DNA of 64,000 nt from Duganella sp. BuS-21 (GCA_041874725.1 CP097466.1:6200001-6264000); one strand, 5' to 3'. Positions 9,528 through 19,493 are shown, numbered from the stretch's first letter. Notes: generated from the letters alone by a model not told the origin. Translations and numbers: made by a program.

Positions 9528-9555
9528 AAATGGGGCGATAACCTACGATTTCAAG
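9528..9555 (-). promoter_or_regulatory. Sigma-32-type heat-shock promoter of grpE
   Basis: On the minus strand, CTTGAAA (9549-9555), a 13-base spacer and CCCCATTT (9528-9535) give an essentially consensus sigma-32 promoter about 58 bases before the grpE ATG. No CIRCE element (TTAGCACTC-N9-GAGTGCTAA) is visible here. Confidence 0.85.
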
Positions 9556-9681
9556 GGTTATTTAACGTGCCATTTCGACCACAGGACAGCTTATCAGGCG
9601 GCTATTTTAACAGGCTGGCACTCGTCACCCGCAAGTGCTGATTGTCGGCTGACGGTGTGGCGGGGGCCGGAATGTTGCTTT

Positions 9682-10800
9682 TCAGTCTGGTGTGCCGCGT
9701 TGCAGGGCGGCGGCGCGGCCGACTTCGGCGTCTTTTTTCAGCGCCTCGCGCTCGGACTGGCCAAGCTGGGTCGGCCAGCCGATGATGTGCTGCTCGGCAA
9801 TTTCGGCCAGCGCGGCGATCCAGGCCGGGGATTCGTTCAGGCAGGGGATGTAGTGGAACCGGGCGCCTTGGCCGCCGCCGCTGGATTCAAATTCGTGACG
9901 CACCTCCATGCTGATCTCTTCCAGCGTTTCCAGGCAGTCGCTGATGAAGCCGGGGCAAATCACGTCCAGGCGGCGTACGCCGTCGCGCGCCAGCTGCGCC
10001 ACGGTGGGCGCGGTGTAGGGCTGCAGCCATTCGGCCTTGCCGAAGCGCGACTGGAAAGTGACCACGTACTGTTCCGGCGTCAGCTTGAGGGCGGTGGCCA
10101 GCAGGCGCGCGGTCTTCAGGCATTCGCAGTGGTAGGGGTCGCCCAGCATCAGGGTGCGCTTGGGCACGCCGTGGAAGCTCATCACCAGTTTTTCCGGGCG
10201 GCCGTGCTGGTCCCAATGGTTGAGCACCGATTGCTTGAGGGCGCGGATATAGCCTTCGTGGTCGTGGTAATTACGCACGAAGCGCAGCTCGGGAATGTTG
10301 CGCACGCTGCCGTAGTGCTGGAACACGGCGTCGTAAATAGAGCCGGTGGTGGTGCCGGAGTATTGCGGGTAGGCGGGCAGCACCAGGATGCGGCCGGCGC
10401 CGTCGGCTTTCAGCTTGGCCAGCACCTCGGGCAGCGAGGGCGAGCCGTAGCGCATGGCCATGGCGACGGTCAGGTCTTCATGGCCGCGCTCGCCCAGGGC
10501 GGCATGCAGGCCCAGCGCCTGGGCGGCGGTGTGCACGCGCAGCGGCGAACCTTCGCGGGTCCAGATCGAGGCATATTTCTTGGCCGACTGGCCGGAGCGG
10601 AACGGCAGGATGATCAGGTTGAGGATGAACCACCAGATCGCGCGCGGAATCTCGACCACGCGCGGGTCGGACAGGAATTCCTTCAGGTAGCGGCGGACGG
10701 CGGAGCGGGTCGGCTCGTCGGGCGTGCCCAGGTTGACCAGGACGATGGCGCTGCGGCCGACTGCGCCGTGCTTGTGCTGCGGTTCTTTTTGGAAGGTCAT
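9682..10800 (-). CDS. hemH: Ferrochelatase
   Basis: A 372-residue enzyme inserting Fe2+ into protoporphyrin IX in the last step of protoheme synthesis. Family landmarks are LVNLGTPDEPT near the N-terminus, the catalytic His in SFHGVPKRTL, and the acidic loop CPGFISDCLETLEEI followed by CLNESPAW. Length is typical. It sits between the recN and grpE genes in the conserved betaproteobacterial cluster. The last 20 or so residues are poorly conserved. The 211-base gap to grpE holds the grpE promoter. Confidence 0.96.
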   Translation of the reverse strand: MTFQKEPQHKHGAVGRSAIVLVNLGTPDEPTRSAVRRYLKEFLSDPRVVEIPRAIWWFILNLIILPFRSGQSAKKYASIWTREGSPLRVHTAAQALGLHAALGERGHEDLTVAMAMRYGSPSLPEVLAKLKADGAGRILVLPAYPQYSGTTTGSIYDAVFQHYGSVRNIPELRFVRNYHDHEGYIRALKQSVLNHWDQHGRPEKLVMSFHGVPKRTLMLGDPYHCECLKTARLLATALKLTPEQYVVTFQSRFGKAEWLQPYTAPTVAQLARDGVRRLDVICPGFISDCLETLEEISMEVRHEFESSGGGQGARFHYIPCLNESPAWIAALAEIAEQHIIGWPTQLGQSEREALKKDAEVGRAAALQRGTPD

Positions 10801-10833
10801 GAATGGCTTAAGGTTACATCGTAAGCCACTATC

Positions 10834-11061
10834 TTAATGGATAAGTTTGGCAACCGCGACGGCGACTCCGCTCATGACCGTGGTAATCGCGAACGCAGTG
10901 ACAATAAACCATTTGATCAAACGGGTTTCGAGACCTGCCAGGTCGGCCTTGGTTGCCATGTGCGCCTCCATTCCGTCAAGGCGAGTTTCGATACGGACCA
11001 GCCGCACTTTTGCATCCTCCGCGAAAGCTTCCAGCCTGTCCACTCTAAGCTCCAGATCCAT
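10834..11061 (-). CDS. Small coiled-coil protein with C-terminal membrane anchor
   Basis: A 75-residue protein. An N-terminal amphipathic coiled coil (MDLELRVDRLEAFAEDAKVR, then TRLDGMEAHMATKADLAGLE) is followed by one transmembrane helix (WFIVTAFAITTVMSGVAVAVA). This resembles the DUF1640/XhlA-like small membrane proteins common in Oxalobacteraceae. The second of two adjacent ATGs (11061) is chosen because AGGAGG lies 5 bases upstream; the first (11064) is only 2 bases away. Function unknown. It lies between recN and hemH and may ride on the recN transcript. Confidence 0.75.
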   Translation of the reverse strand: MDLELRVDRLEAFAEDAKVRLVRIETRLDGMEAHMATKADLAGLETRLIKWFIVTAFAITTVMSGVAVAVAKLIH

Positions 11062-11127
11062 CATTGCCTCCTCGTAAAGGCGCATGATCAATCTTAGCGC
11101 ATTTCGCGCGCTTGAGACTGCGCTAGA

Positions 11128-12792
11128 TCAAGACGCCAGCAGCTCGCGGGCGTGCTTGCGGGTGGTGGCGGTGATTTCCAGGCCGCCCAGCATGCGGGCG
11201 ATTTCTTCCACCCGCGATTTGGCATCCAGCACCTCGATGCGCGAGGCGGTCTTGCCGTTGTCCAACGTCCCTTTCGCCACCTGGAAGTGCTGGCCGGCCT
11301 GGCTGGCCACTTGCGGCAGGTGCGTCACGCACAGCACCTGGCGCTCCTGCCCCAGCCGCCGCAGCAGACGCCCCACTACCTCGGCCACGCCGCCGCCGAT
11401 GCCGCTGTCGACTTCATCGAAGATCAAGGTCGGCACCGTGGTGGCGTTGGAAGTGATCACCGAAATCGCCAGCGAAATGCGCGCCAGCTCGCCGCCGGAC
11501 GCCACCTTGGCCAGCGGCCGCGCCGCCACGCCCGCATGCCCGGCCACCAGGAACTCCACCTGCTCCAGCCCATACGCGGCCGGCTCGCAGGCATTCAGCG
11601 CCACTTCAAAACGGCCGCCCGTCATGTTCAATTCCTGCATCGCCCTGGTGACCGCGCCGCCCAGCTGCGCCGCCGCCTGCACGCGCGTGGCCGACAGGCG
11701 CTGCGCTGCGGTCAGGTAGGCCGCTTTGAGTTTCTCTTCCTGCTTGCGCAAGCCCTCGATGTCGCTGGCGTCGGCAATCTGCGCCAGGCGCTCGGCCAGC
11801 TTGCTGTGTTCTTCCGGCAGCTGCTCTTCCGGCACGCGGAACTTGCGCGCCGCCGAATGGATGGCGTCCATGCGCGCTTCCACCTTGCGCAAGCGCTCTG
11901 GATCGAGATCGACGCGGTCGAGATAATCGTTGAGCGCATACACCGCCTCCTGCAGCTGGATGCGCGCCGGCTCGATCAGATCAACGATGGCCTGCAAGCC
12001 GGTATCGATGTCGGCCAGCTTGCCCAGCTTCTGGTTCAGCGACGACAGCTGCGACAGGATCGGATGATCCTCGGCCTCGGAAATCACGGCCAGCGCCTCC
12101 TGCGCGCCTTCCAGCAGGCTGGCCGCGTGCGACAGGCGGCTCTGCTCATTGCTGACCTCCGCCCACTCGCCCGGCTTGACCGCCAGCTTTTCCAATTCGT
12201 TGACCTGCCACTCCAGCCGCTCGCGCTCATACAGCACGTTGGCGGCGTTGGCTTCGAACTCCTCCAGTTGCTTGGCCAGCGCGCGCCACGCCTTGTAGGC
12301 CGCCGCCACCGCGCGGGCGTCGCCGTCGGCGCCGGCCTGGCCGTCCAGTAGCACGCGCTGCGCCTCGGTCTTCATCAGCGACTGGTGCGCGTGCTGGCCA
12401 TGAATGTCGACCAGCAGGTCGCCCAGCTCGCGCAACTGCGCCGCCGTCGCCGCCACGCCGTTGATGTAGGCCTTGCTGCGGCCGGCGTTGTCGATCACGC
12501 GGCGCAGCAGCGCGCCGCCCTCCTCGACCGCGAATTCATGCGCCGCCAGCCAGTCGGCAGCCTGCTGGTTGGCCGCGACATCGGCCGCGAAGTCGGCTGT
12601 GATATCGGCCTTGGCCGCGCCCTCGCGCACCACGCTGGCGTCGCCGCGTCCGCCCAGCGCCAACGTCAGCGCATCGATCAGGATCGACTTGCCGGCCCCG
12701 GTCTCGCCGGTGAACACCGTAAAGCCGGCGGAAAATTCCAGTTCTATCGACTCGACAATAACGAAATCACGGATGGACAGGGTACGCAGCAT
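11128..12792 (-). CDS. recN: DNA repair protein RecN
   Basis: A 554-residue SMC-like ATPase for double-strand-break repair. Walker A is TGETGAGKSILIDAL near residue 30, with a long coiled coil in the middle. The C-terminal half carries signature VASGGELARISLAI, Walker B LIFDEVDSGIGG and the H-loop VTHLPQVA. Length is normal. It follows nadK by 17 bases, so the two are co-transcribed. A LexA-type box upstream of nadK suggests SOS control, as known for recN in other bacteria. Confidence 0.97.
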   Translation of the reverse strand: MLRTLSIRDFVIVESIELEFSAGFTVFTGETGAGKSILIDALTLALGGRGDASVVREGAAKADITADFAADVAANQQAADWLAAHEFAVEEGGALLRRVIDNAGRSKAYINGVAATAAQLRELGDLLVDIHGQHAHQSLMKTEAQRVLLDGQAGADGDARAVAAAYKAWRALAKQLEEFEANAANVLYERERLEWQVNELEKLAVKPGEWAEVSNEQSRLSHAASLLEGAQEALAVISEAEDHPILSQLSSLNQKLGKLADIDTGLQAIVDLIEPARIQLQEAVYALNDYLDRVDLDPERLRKVEARMDAIHSAARKFRVPEEQLPEEHSKLAERLAQIADASDIEGLRKQEEKLKAAYLTAAQRLSATRVQAAAQLGGAVTRAMQELNMTGGRFEVALNACEPAAYGLEQVEFLVAGHAGVAARPLAKVASGGELARISLAISVITSNATTVPTLIFDEVDSGIGGGVAEVVGRLLRRLGQERQVLCVTHLPQVASQAGQHFQVAKGTLDNGKTASRIEVLDAKSRVEEIARMLGGLEITATTRKHARELLAS

Positions 12793-12809
12793 GGAGACCT
12801 GTAAAGTGG

Positions 12810-13718
12810 TTAATTGAGTTTGCCCTCACCGGACGGATACTCGTTCCAGTGCAGCTTTTCGCGCAGGGTGTTGTAGTAGCTCCAGCCTTCCGGGTGCAGG
12901 AAGGTGATCGCATGCGGCGAGCGCTGGATCACGATACGGTCCTGCATTTGCAGGCTGGCGAAGGTTTGCATGTCGAAGTTGACGCTGATGTCGCGCCCGC
13001 GCACGATTTCAATCACGATCTCGCTCGATTCCGGCAGCACGATGGGCCGGTTCGACAGCGCGTGCGGCGCAATCGGCACCAGCACGATGCCGCCCAGCGC
13101 CGGATGCAGCAGCGGCCCGCCGGCCGACAAGGCGTAAGCGGTGGAACCGGTGGGGGTGGAGATGATCAAGCCGTCGGAACGCTGGTTGTACATGAACTGG
13201 CCGTCGACGTCGACGCGCAGCTCGGCCATGCCGGCGCCGGCGCCGCGCGAGACCACCACGTCGTTGACCGCCATGCCGACGTGGATCACGTCGTCGCCGC
13301 GCATCACGCGCCCTTCCAGCAGGGTGCGGCGCTCGGCCTGGTAGCTGCCGCCCAGCATGCGCGCCAGCGCGTCATGCATGCCTTCGAGCGGGATGTCGGT
13401 CATGAAGCCAAGCCGGCCCTGATTGATGCCGATCAGCGGCACGTTGAACGGCGCCAGCTGGCGCGCGATGCCCAGCATGGTGCCGTCGCCGCCCATCACC
13501 ACGGCGGCGTCGCACTCGGCGCCGATGCCGGCCGCGCTCATCACGCGCTTGTCGTCGAGCTGCAGGCCGAGCTGGGCGGCGGTCTGTTCTTCCAGCACCA
13601 CCGCGTAGCCGCCGCGCTCCAGGAACTCGACCACGCTGGCCACCGATTCGGCGATGCCGTCGGTGTTCGGGCGCACCACCAGTGCGATAGTGTGGAAAAC
13701 GGCTTGCGTGATCGTCAT
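12810..13718 (-). CDS. nadK: NAD kinase
   Basis: A 302-residue cytoplasmic enzyme phosphorylating NAD to NADP. The diagnostic motifs GGDGTMLG and [10 protein letters not shown] are present, and the C-terminal half has [17 protein letters not shown]. Length matches proteobacterial NadK. It is the first gene of the nadK-recN unit. In many Burkholderiales hrcA precedes nadK, but here the next gene upstream is a DUF3667 membrane protein. A LexA-type palindrome sits about 88-103 bases before the start codon. Confidence 0.97.
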   Translation of the reverse strand: MTITQAVFHTIALVVRPNTDGIAESVASVVEFLERGGYAVVLEEQTAAQLGLQLDDKRVMSAAGIGAECDAAVVMGGDGTMLGIARQLAPFNVPLIGINQGRLGFMTDIPLEGMHDALARMLGGSYQAERRTLLEGRVMRGDDVIHVGMAVNDVVVSRGAGAGMAELRVDVDGQFMYNQRSDGLIISTPTGSTAYALSAGGPLLHPALGGIVLVPIAPHALSNRPIVLPESSEIVIEIVRGRDISVNFDMQTFASLQMQDRIVIQRSPHAITFLHPEGWSYYNTLREKLHWNEYPSGEGKLN

Positions 13719-13803
13719 AAAAGTCTCGGCTTCAGGCTAGGGGCGGGAACACGCAGCAGGGTAACCCATATCGCCGGCTTCTGCTATCACCCGCTAGCGC
13801 CAT

Positions 13804-13823
13804 CACTGTACATTTAAACAGTG
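13804..13823. promoter_or_regulatory. LexA-type SOS box upstream of nadK-recN
   Basis: The palindrome CACTGT-N8-ACAGTG contains CTGTACATTTAAACAG (13806-13821), an exact CTG-N10-CAG LexA box with an AT-rich centre. It lies between the DUF3667 gene end and the nadK start and most plausibly controls nadK-recN transcription on the minus strand. Confidence 0.75.
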
Positions 13824-13851
13824 CTTTGCGCAAGGCCGGCGTCTCGTCCGA

Positions 13852-14913
13852 TCAATGCCCGACGGACAGCACGCCCATCGCGGCCGACACCGCCAGCGCC
13901 AACGCCAGCGCCAGCACATAGAACAGCATCAACAGCGACCAGCGCCAGAAGGTGCCGAAACGGCTGCTGTGATACACGCGGCGCATGGCCCACGGCAGGT
14001 AGCCGATCAGCCAGCACCACAACAGAAACTGCAACAGCCCTAAATGCGCCAGCAACACCACACTGAACATCAGGAAGGCGAAGGCGTTGGTGTGCAGCGC
14101 GAACAGCATGTGCTCGCCGAAACGCCGGCCCGACCCCAGGTACAGCACCTTGAGGAACAGCGCGAACACCGGCATCAGGCAGAAGATCGCATACGGCGCG
14201 TAATGGCTCATGCCGTTCTTGAGCACCTTGACCTGCTCGGCCGGCGACAGCTGGTTCAGCGCGTGCCACTGGCGGCGCAGCAGCGGCCAGTCGGTCAGCT
14301 TGGCGTCGATGTATTCGTCGTTGATGTTCATGTCGACGTTGTCGTCGTCCTCCGGCTTGGCTTCCTGGGCCTTGGCGGCGCGTATTTCCGACTTGGCGTC
14401 TTCGGCCGCCATCTCGCCCATCATGCCGGCCACCGCCTCCTTGGCCGCCGACTGGCTCTGTGCCGCCGCCGCATCGGGCGGCGCGGCGATCCGGGCCTGT
14501 TCCTTGACCACCGTATCGGCCAGCACGCGCGCCGGCGCCACCGCCTTGGCGGCCGTGGTGTGGCCTTCGATCATCGGACCGGTTTCGGTGTTGCCGTCGG
14601 CGGTGAACTTGAACAACGCGAAGAACAGCACGCTGAAGGTCAGGTACATGCGCAGCGGCTGGACGTAGCGCACGCGACGGCCGCGCATGTATTCATTGGT
14701 CAGTTCGCCCGGCTGAAAGATCAGGCGCTTCAGCGACCCCCACAGCTTGCCCTCCAGCGCCACGTAGTGGCCGATGAATTCGTGCAGGAACTCGCGCACG
14801 CTGGCCGTATGCAGCACCGCCTCCTGTCCACATTGGGAACAGTAGTGGCCGCTCAGCGGCGCGTCGCAATTGGCGCAGGTGCTGCGGTGGTCCAGCGTAT
14901 GGGCGTTGCTCAT
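13852..14913 (-). CDS. DUF3667 membrane protein with zinc-ribbon N-terminus
   Basis: A 353-residue protein. The N-terminus holds a CxxC...CxxCG zinc ribbon (CANCDAPLSGHYCSQCGQ), followed by the conserved DUF3667 segment with PGELTNEYMRGRRVRYVQPLR and a first membrane helix. A polar Ala/Glu-rich region of about 110 residues comes next, then three to four more membrane helices at the C-terminus. Cellular role unknown. The gene stands alone, and the nearest upstream gene is divergent. Confidence 0.85.
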   Translation of the reverse strand: MSNAHTLDHRSTCANCDAPLSGHYCSQCGQEAVLHTASVREFLHEFIGHYVALEGKLWGSLKRLIFQPGELTNEYMRGRRVRYVQPLRMYLTFSVLFFALFKFTADGNTETGPMIEGHTTAAKAVAPARVLADTVVKEQARIAAPPDAAAAQSQSAAKEAVAGMMGEMAAEDAKSEIRAAKAQEAKPEDDDNVDMNINDEYIDAKLTDWPLLRRQWHALNQLSPAEQVKVLKNGMSHYAPYAIFCLMPVFALFLKVLYLGSGRRFGEHMLFALHTNAFAFLMFSVVLLAHLGLLQFLLWCWLIGYLPWAMRRVYHSSRFGTFWRWSLLMLFYVLALALALAVSAAMGVLSVGH

Positions 14914-15056
14914 GCAGAAAATCCCGAGGAAGAAAGTGGTCTAAATGATAAACGACTTCCCGCCACTATTGTCAAAATTCAATGTGGCGACTGATGCAAA
15001 ACCAACTGGCTATGATGACTTCCAGCACAGATCAAGCACACACAAGGGAGACCGCC

Positions 15057-15296
15057 ATGAAAGACCAGCACGTCAACACGGACGCCCAGGTGAAGGACGA
15101 TGGCGTCAAGCGCATGCCGCACGAGCGCGACGAGTCGCCCGACGCCAACGGCGCCAAGCCACGCAGCATCATGCACCAGGCCGCCGCCGACATCGACAGC
15201 GGCATGGTCGACACCGACCTGCACAATCAGCGCGGCATACAAAAACCGCGCGCCGATGCCGAGGCAAAGCCTCAGCCCAACGTCAAACGCGACTGA
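15057..15296 (+). CDS. Small hydrophilic protein of unknown function
   Basis: A 79-residue very polar protein rich in Asp, Lys and Gln, with no membrane segment or signal peptide. The start MKDQHVNTDAQ is chosen because AGGGAG lies about 7 bases upstream; the frame is open further upstream without a ribosome site. It precedes the sorbosone-dehydrogenase-like gene by 15 bases and is probably co-transcribed. It looks intrinsically disordered and resembles stress-type small proteins only in composition. I do not recognise a family. Confidence 0.55.
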   Translation: MKDQHVNTDAQVKDDGVKRMPHERDESPDANGAKPRSIMHQAAADIDSGMVDTDLHNQRGIQKPRADAEAKPQPNVKRD

Positions 15297-15311
15297 ACCA
15301 GGAGCCCGTCC

Positions 15312-16655
15312 ATGCGCCGTCACCAGCATCCGCACCCAGCACTCGCCCTGAGCTTCGCCATTTTTTCCATGCTGGCCGCGCCGCATCTGGCGCAGGCGCA
15401 ATCCTATCCGACCGGCTACGGCCCCACGCCGCCATTGCCCGAACCCGACCGCAAGCTGATCCCGACGGTCAACGTCGCCCCGGCGGCGCCGTTCTCGGCG
15501 CAAGGCAAGCCGGTGGCGCCGCCGGGCTTCAGCGTAACGGCCTACGCGCGCGACTTCGAACACCCACGCTGGCTGGCCACGCTGCCCAACGGCGACGTGC
15601 TGGTGGCCGAAACCAACGCCCCGCCCAAGCCGGACGACGCCAAGGGCATCAAGGGCGCGGTGATGAAGCACATGCAAAAGAAAGCCGGCGCCGCCACACC
15701 GTCGGCCAACCGCATCACGCTGCTGCGCGGCGTCGACGGCAAGGGCGCGGCGCAGAGCCGTCACGTATTCCTCAGCGGCCTGAACTCACCGTTCGGCATG
15801 GTCCTGGTCGGCAACAAGCTGTACGTGGCCAACTCCGACGCGGTGCTACGCTTTCCCTACCAGGAAGGCGCCACCAGTATCAGCGCGCCCGGCGTCAAGG
15901 TGATGGACCTGCCGGCCGGCACCATCAACCACCACTGGACCAAGAACATCATCGCCAGCCCGGACGGCAAATACCTGTACGCGACCGTCGGCTCCAACAG
16001 CAACGTCGCCGAAAACGGCATGGAGGCGGAGGCCGGCCGCGCCGCCATCTGGCAGCTGGACCTGGCCACCAACAAATCGCGCCTGTTCGCCTCCGGCCTG
16101 CGCAACCCCAACGGCCTGGCCTGGGAGCCGCAATCGAAGGCGCTGTGGACCACGGTGAACGAACGCGACGAACTGGGCAACGACCTGGTGCCCGACTATA
16201 TGACATCGGTGAAGGAAGGCGGCTTCTACGGCTGGCCCTACAGCTATTATGGCCAGCACGTGGACCAGCGCGTGTCGCCGCCCAAGCCCGAGCTGGTGGC
16301 CAGCGCCATCGCGCCCGATTACGCGCTGGGCAGCCATACCGCTTCGCTCGGCCTGACCTTCTACACGGCGGCGCTGTTCCCGCAGCGCTACCAGGGCGGC
16401 GCCTTCGTCGGCCAGCATGGTTCGTGGAACCGCAAGCCGCACAGCGGCTATAAAGTAGTGTTCGTGCCATTCAGCGGCGGCAAGCCTTCGGGACCGCCGC
16501 AGGACTTCCTGGCCGGCTTCCTCAGCAGCGACGGCAAGGCGCTGGGCCGGCCGGTGGGGGTGGCGGTGGACCAGCAAGGCGCGCTGCTGGTGGCCGACGA
16601 TGTCGCCAACGTGGTCTGGCGGGTGGCGCCGTCGGCGCAATCGGCCGGGCGCTGA
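15312..16655 (+). CDS. Sorbosone dehydrogenase-like PQQ-dependent sugar dehydrogenase
   Basis: A 447-residue secreted protein with a signal peptide (cleavage after HLAQA) and a six-bladed beta-propeller of the glucose/sorbosone dehydrogenase family. Blade motifs include [45 protein letters not shown] and [11 protein letters not shown]. It is expected to oxidise an aldose or similar substrate in the periplasm with PQQ as cofactor; the substrate is not predictable. It follows the small hydrophilic gene in a probable two-gene unit. Confidence 0.85.
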   Translation: MRRHQHPHPALALSFAIFSMLAAPHLAQAQSYPTGYGPTPPLPEPDRKLIPTVNVAPAAPFSAQGKPVAPPGFSVTAYARDFEHPRWLATLPNGDVLVAETNAPPKPDDAKGIKGAVMKHMQKKAGAATPSANRITLLRGVDGKGAAQSRHVFLSGLNSPFGMVLVGNKLYVANSDAVLRFPYQEGATSISAPGVKVMDLPAGTINHHWTKNIIASPDGKYLYATVGSNSNVAENGMEAEAGRAAIWQLDLATNKSRLFASGLRNPNGLAWEPQSKALWTTVNERDELGNDLVPDYMTSVKEGGFYGWPYSYYGQHVDQRVSPPKPELVASAIAPDYALGSHTASLGLTFYTAALFPQRYQGGAFVGQHGSWNRKPHSGYKVVFVPFSGGKPSGPPQDFLAGFLSSDGKALGRPVGVAVDQQGALLVADDVANVVWRVAPSAQSAGR

Positions 16656-16695
16656 TAAAATCCTTGTTTCGCTTCATCACAGACAAGGATTTACC

Positions 16696-17103
16696 ATGCG
16701 CATTTTGCACACCATGCTGCGGGTCGGCGACCTGCAGCGTTCCATCGATTTCTACACCAAGGTGCTGGGCATGAAGCTGCTGCGCACCAGCGATAATCCC
16801 GAGTACAAGTACACGCTGGCCTTCCTCGGCTACGGCGCCAACCCGGACCACGCCGAGCTGGAACTGACCTACAATTACGGCACCACCAGCTACGACATGG
16901 GCACGGCCTACGGCCACATCGCCATTTCGGCGGACGACATCTACCGCGCCGCCGCCGCCGTGAAAGCCAACGGCGGCACGGTGACGCGCGAGCCGGGCCC
17001 GGTCAAGGGCGGCAGCACCGTGATTGCCTTCGTCACCGACCCGGACGGCTACAAGATCGAACTGATCGAACGCAGCTTCAACGCTCAGGGCGCCGGCTTG
17101 TAA
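16696..17103 (+). CDS. gloA: Lactoylglutathione lyase (glyoxalase I)
   Basis: A 135-residue metalloenzyme converting the methylglyoxal-glutathione hemithioacetal to S-lactoylglutathione. It starts [13 protein letters not shown] with the metal ligand His5. The other ligand positions are recognisable in [10 protein letters not shown] (Glu), AYGHIAIS (His) and YKIELIE (Glu). An AAGGAT ribosome site precedes the ATG. Its last 19 bases overlap the convergent membrane-protein gene. Confidence 0.95.
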   Translation: MRILHTMLRVGDLQRSIDFYTKVLGMKLLRTSDNPEYKYTLAFLGYGANPDHAELELTYNYGTTSYDMGTAYGHIAISADDIYRAAAAVKANGGTVTREPGPVKGGSTVIAFVTDPDGYKIELIERSFNAQGAGL

Positions 17104-18035
17104 GCACGCCCCAGCCGCGCCGCCAGCCAAATGGCGGCAAACGGCACCAGCATCGGGTACCAGCCCCAGATCGCGCGGCCGTCCACGCGCACGCACAGTG
17201 CGGCGTACAGCGGCGGCAGCGCCATCAGGCATAGCAGCGATTTCAAGGGACGCAGCTGCGCTGTCGCCGCCGCCCCGGCTCCGAACATGCCCAGCAGCGC
17301 CAGCGGCAGCACCACGCCGACGGCCGTCGCCAGCGAGGCCAGCGAGCGCACATCCTGCAGCGCCGTGATCACCGTGCCGATACTCGGCGCCCACACATAG
17401 CTCGGCAGGCCCGGAATCAAGCACCAGCGCACGACCACCATCCAGGCCCCGGCCGCCGCCAACGCGGCCAGCCCCGGGGCGATGGCGATGCGGCGCATGC
17501 CCACCAGCCACACCAGCAACAGGATATTCTCTTCCCGCACTGCGGAGCCGGCGATGCCGGCCAGCGCCGCCAGCCAAGGCTGGCCGCTCAGCACGGCCAG
17601 CACGAACACCGCACGGGCGCAGATCGAGGCCGGATCGGTCAGCAAATACGGCGCATACCAAAAGGTCGGCACCGACAGGATCATCAGCAAGCCGGCGATC
17701 ACGGCGGCCTTGCGGCCGGCGTTCACGCGCAGCATGGCCAGCGCCATCACCACGGCGGTGGCGCTGACGCACAGCCAGTTCAGCAGCGCGAAACTCTGGC
17801 GCGTATCGCCAGGAATGGCGGCCGCCAGGGCTGGAGCCAACAGGCGGTAAGGGAACGGCGCGCGCAATTCGCCGGCCGGGATTTCGCCGCGCAGGTAGCG
17901 CGCGGTGTTGAAGTAGGCCAGTGAATCCTCGACCGTGCCGCCCCAGCGCCAGATCATGACCAGCAGCGCCAGCAAGGCGAAACCGCCGATCAGGGCCAAC
18001 CATTGAGAACGGGAGAATTTTTCGGAGACAGTCAT
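17085..18035 (-). CDS. Polytopic membrane protein, glycosyltransferase (GT-C)-like
   Basis: A 316-residue protein with about eight hydrophobic segments. The first extracytoplasmic loop after the first helix ([26 protein letters not shown]) and the [13 protein letters not shown] motif resemble bacterial membrane proteins of the mannosyltransferase/GT-C fold. No catalytic Asp pair can be assigned with confidence. It overlaps gloA convergently. Function unknown. Confidence 0.7.
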   Translation of the reverse strand: MTVSEKFSRSQWLALIGGFALLALLVMIWRWGGTVEDSLAYFNTARYLRGEIPAGELRAPFPYRLLAPALAAAIPGDTRQSFALLNWLCVSATAVVMALAMLRVNAGRKAAVIAGLLMILSVPTFWYAPYLLTDPASICARAVFVLAVLSGQPWLAALAGIAGSAVREENILLLVWLVGMRRIAIAPGLAALAAAGAWMVVVRWCLIPGLPSYVWAPSIGTVITALQDVRSLASLATAVGVVLPLALLGMFGAGAAATAQLRPLKSLLCLMALPPLYAALCVRVDGRAIWGWYPMLVPFAAIWLAARLGRAYKPAP

Positions 18036-18101
18036 GCGATGTACTTATTTGATAACGAGGCCGGATAGTACCCGCTCGCGCCGTCTTCGTCCACGCCGCC
18101 C

Positions 18102-18130
18102 AAAAAAAACGCCGGCGCGAAGGCCGGCGA
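18102..18130 (-). terminator. Intrinsic terminator of the pcm-rhodanese-tolC operon
   Basis: On the minus strand a GCCGGC-CTTCGC-GCCGGC stem-loop is followed by eight T residues, about 20 bases after the tolC stop. Confidence 0.88.
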
Positions 18131-18149
18131 TGGGAGTAAGCGCTACTGC

Positions 18150-19493
18150 TTAGCGCGCCAGCAGCGAGTTGATCGGCACCAGATCCTCTTCCTTGAGGGT
18201 GCCGGAAGCCGACTTCAGGCGCAGGCCGTTCATGATGGTGTCGTAGCGTGCTTTCGACAGGTCTTTCTGGGTCGAGTACAGCAGCTTCTGCGCATTCAGC
18301 ACATCGATGTTGATGCGCACGCCGACCTGGTAGCCGAGCTTGTTCGAATCGAGCGAGGACTTGCTCGACACTTCGGCCGCTTCCAGCGCCTTGACCTGGG
18401 CCAGGCCGCTGGTCATGCCGAGGAAGGCGGCGCGCGCGGTCTGCGTGGCGGCGCGCTTGGTCGCTTCCAGGTCGTTGCGGGCCTTGTCTTCCAGCGCGAT
18501 CGATTCGCGCACCTGGCTGGTGACGGCGAAGCCGCTGAAGATCGGCACGTTCCAGCTCACGCCGATGGCTTTGTTGTTGTTGGTGCCGCTGGCGGTCTGG
18601 CTGCTGTGCTGGGCCGCCGCCGTCAGGTTCAGGGTCGGCATGTGGTTGGCGCGGTTGCGGGAAATCTCGCGCTTGGCGATTTCCAGCGACAGCTGGGCCG
18701 CGATCACCGAGAAGTTCTGGCCTTCGGCCGAGCTCACCCACGGATCGACCGCCGCCGGCGAAGGCGGATCAATGGTCACGCCGGTGCGCAGCGGGGACAG
18801 TTCGCCCGGCGCCTTGCCGATGATGACCTGCAGCGCGGTGCGCTTGTTGTCCAGATCGTTGATGGCCGCGAACTCCTGCGCCACCACCAGATCGTAGGCC
18901 GCCTGCGCCTCGTGGGTATCGGTGATGGTCTGGGTGCCCACTTCAAAATTGCGCTTGGCCGAGGCCAGCTGCTCGGTGGTGGCCACTTTCTGCGCCTGGG
19001 TCGAGGTCAGGTTGTCCTGCGCCGTCAGCACGTCGAAATAGGCTTGCGCCACGCGGGTGATCAGGTCCTGACGGGCCTGGGCGAAGGTCGACTCGGCCAC
19101 GGCTTGCGACAGCTTGCTCTGCTGGTAGGTCTGCCACAGGCCCCAGTTGAACAGCGGCTGGCTCAGCGAAACGGTATAGGTGTTGGTGTGGTTGTCGGCG
19201 TCGCGGCGGGTGACGAAGCCCAGCTGGCCGCCCGAGACGTCGAGCGCGCCTTCGTTGAAGGGAATGAACTCGCCGTTGTTGCGCAGATTCTGACCGCTGG
19301 CGCTGATGCTCGGCAGCAGACCCGCGCGGCCCTGGGTGATGCGTTCCTGGCCGGCCGCAAGCGAAGAGCGAGCGCTGGCATAGGTGGCGTCATTGGCCAG
19401 GGCTTGCTGGTACACCTGAAGCAGGTCGGCCGCCTGTGCATTGAGCGTCAGGAAGGCGCTGGTGATCAGCACGGCGATAAGGGGTCTCTGCAT
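18150..19493 (-). CDS. tolC: TolC-family outer-membrane efflux protein
   Basis: A 447-residue protein with a signal peptide (MQRPLIAVLITSAFLTLNAQA) and the duplicated outer-membrane efflux domain: two long helical hairpins plus strands, with SLSQPLFNWG and SWNVPIFSG at the beta-barrel junctions. It forms the outer-membrane channel for type I secretion or RND efflux. The start at 19493 has GGAG about 6 bases upstream and puts the signal peptide at residue 1. It is third in an operon with a methyltransferase and a rhodanese, and is followed by a terminator. Confidence 0.92.
   Translation of the reverse strand: MQRPLIAVLITSAFLTLNAQAADLLQVYQQALANDATYASARSSLAAGQERITQGRAGLLPSISASGQNLRNNGEFIPFNEGALDVSGGQLGFVTRRDADNHTNTYTVSLSQPLFNWGLWQTYQQSKLSQAVAESTFAQARQDLITRVAQAYFDVLTAQDNLTSTQAQKVATTEQLASAKRNFEVGTQTITDTHEAQAAYDLVVAQEFAAINDLDNKRTALQVIIGKAPGELSPLRTGVTIDPPSPAAVDPWVSSAEGQNFSVIAAQLSLEIAKREISRNRANHMPTLNLTAAAQHSSQTASGTNNNKAIGVSWNVPIFSGFAVTSQVRESIALEDKARNDLEATKRAATQTARAAFLGMTSGLAQVKALEAAEVSSKSSLDSNKLGYQVGVRINIDVLNAQKLLYSTQKDLSKARYDTIMNGLRLKSASGTLKEEDLVPINSLLAR

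Noticed and set aside
16522..18741. 739-codon open frame on the minus strand
   Set aside because: It runs antisense or out of frame through the dehydrogenase, gloA, membrane-protein and tolC genes. Its product is Arg/Gly/Ala-rich with no domain, typical of GC-rich shadow frames.
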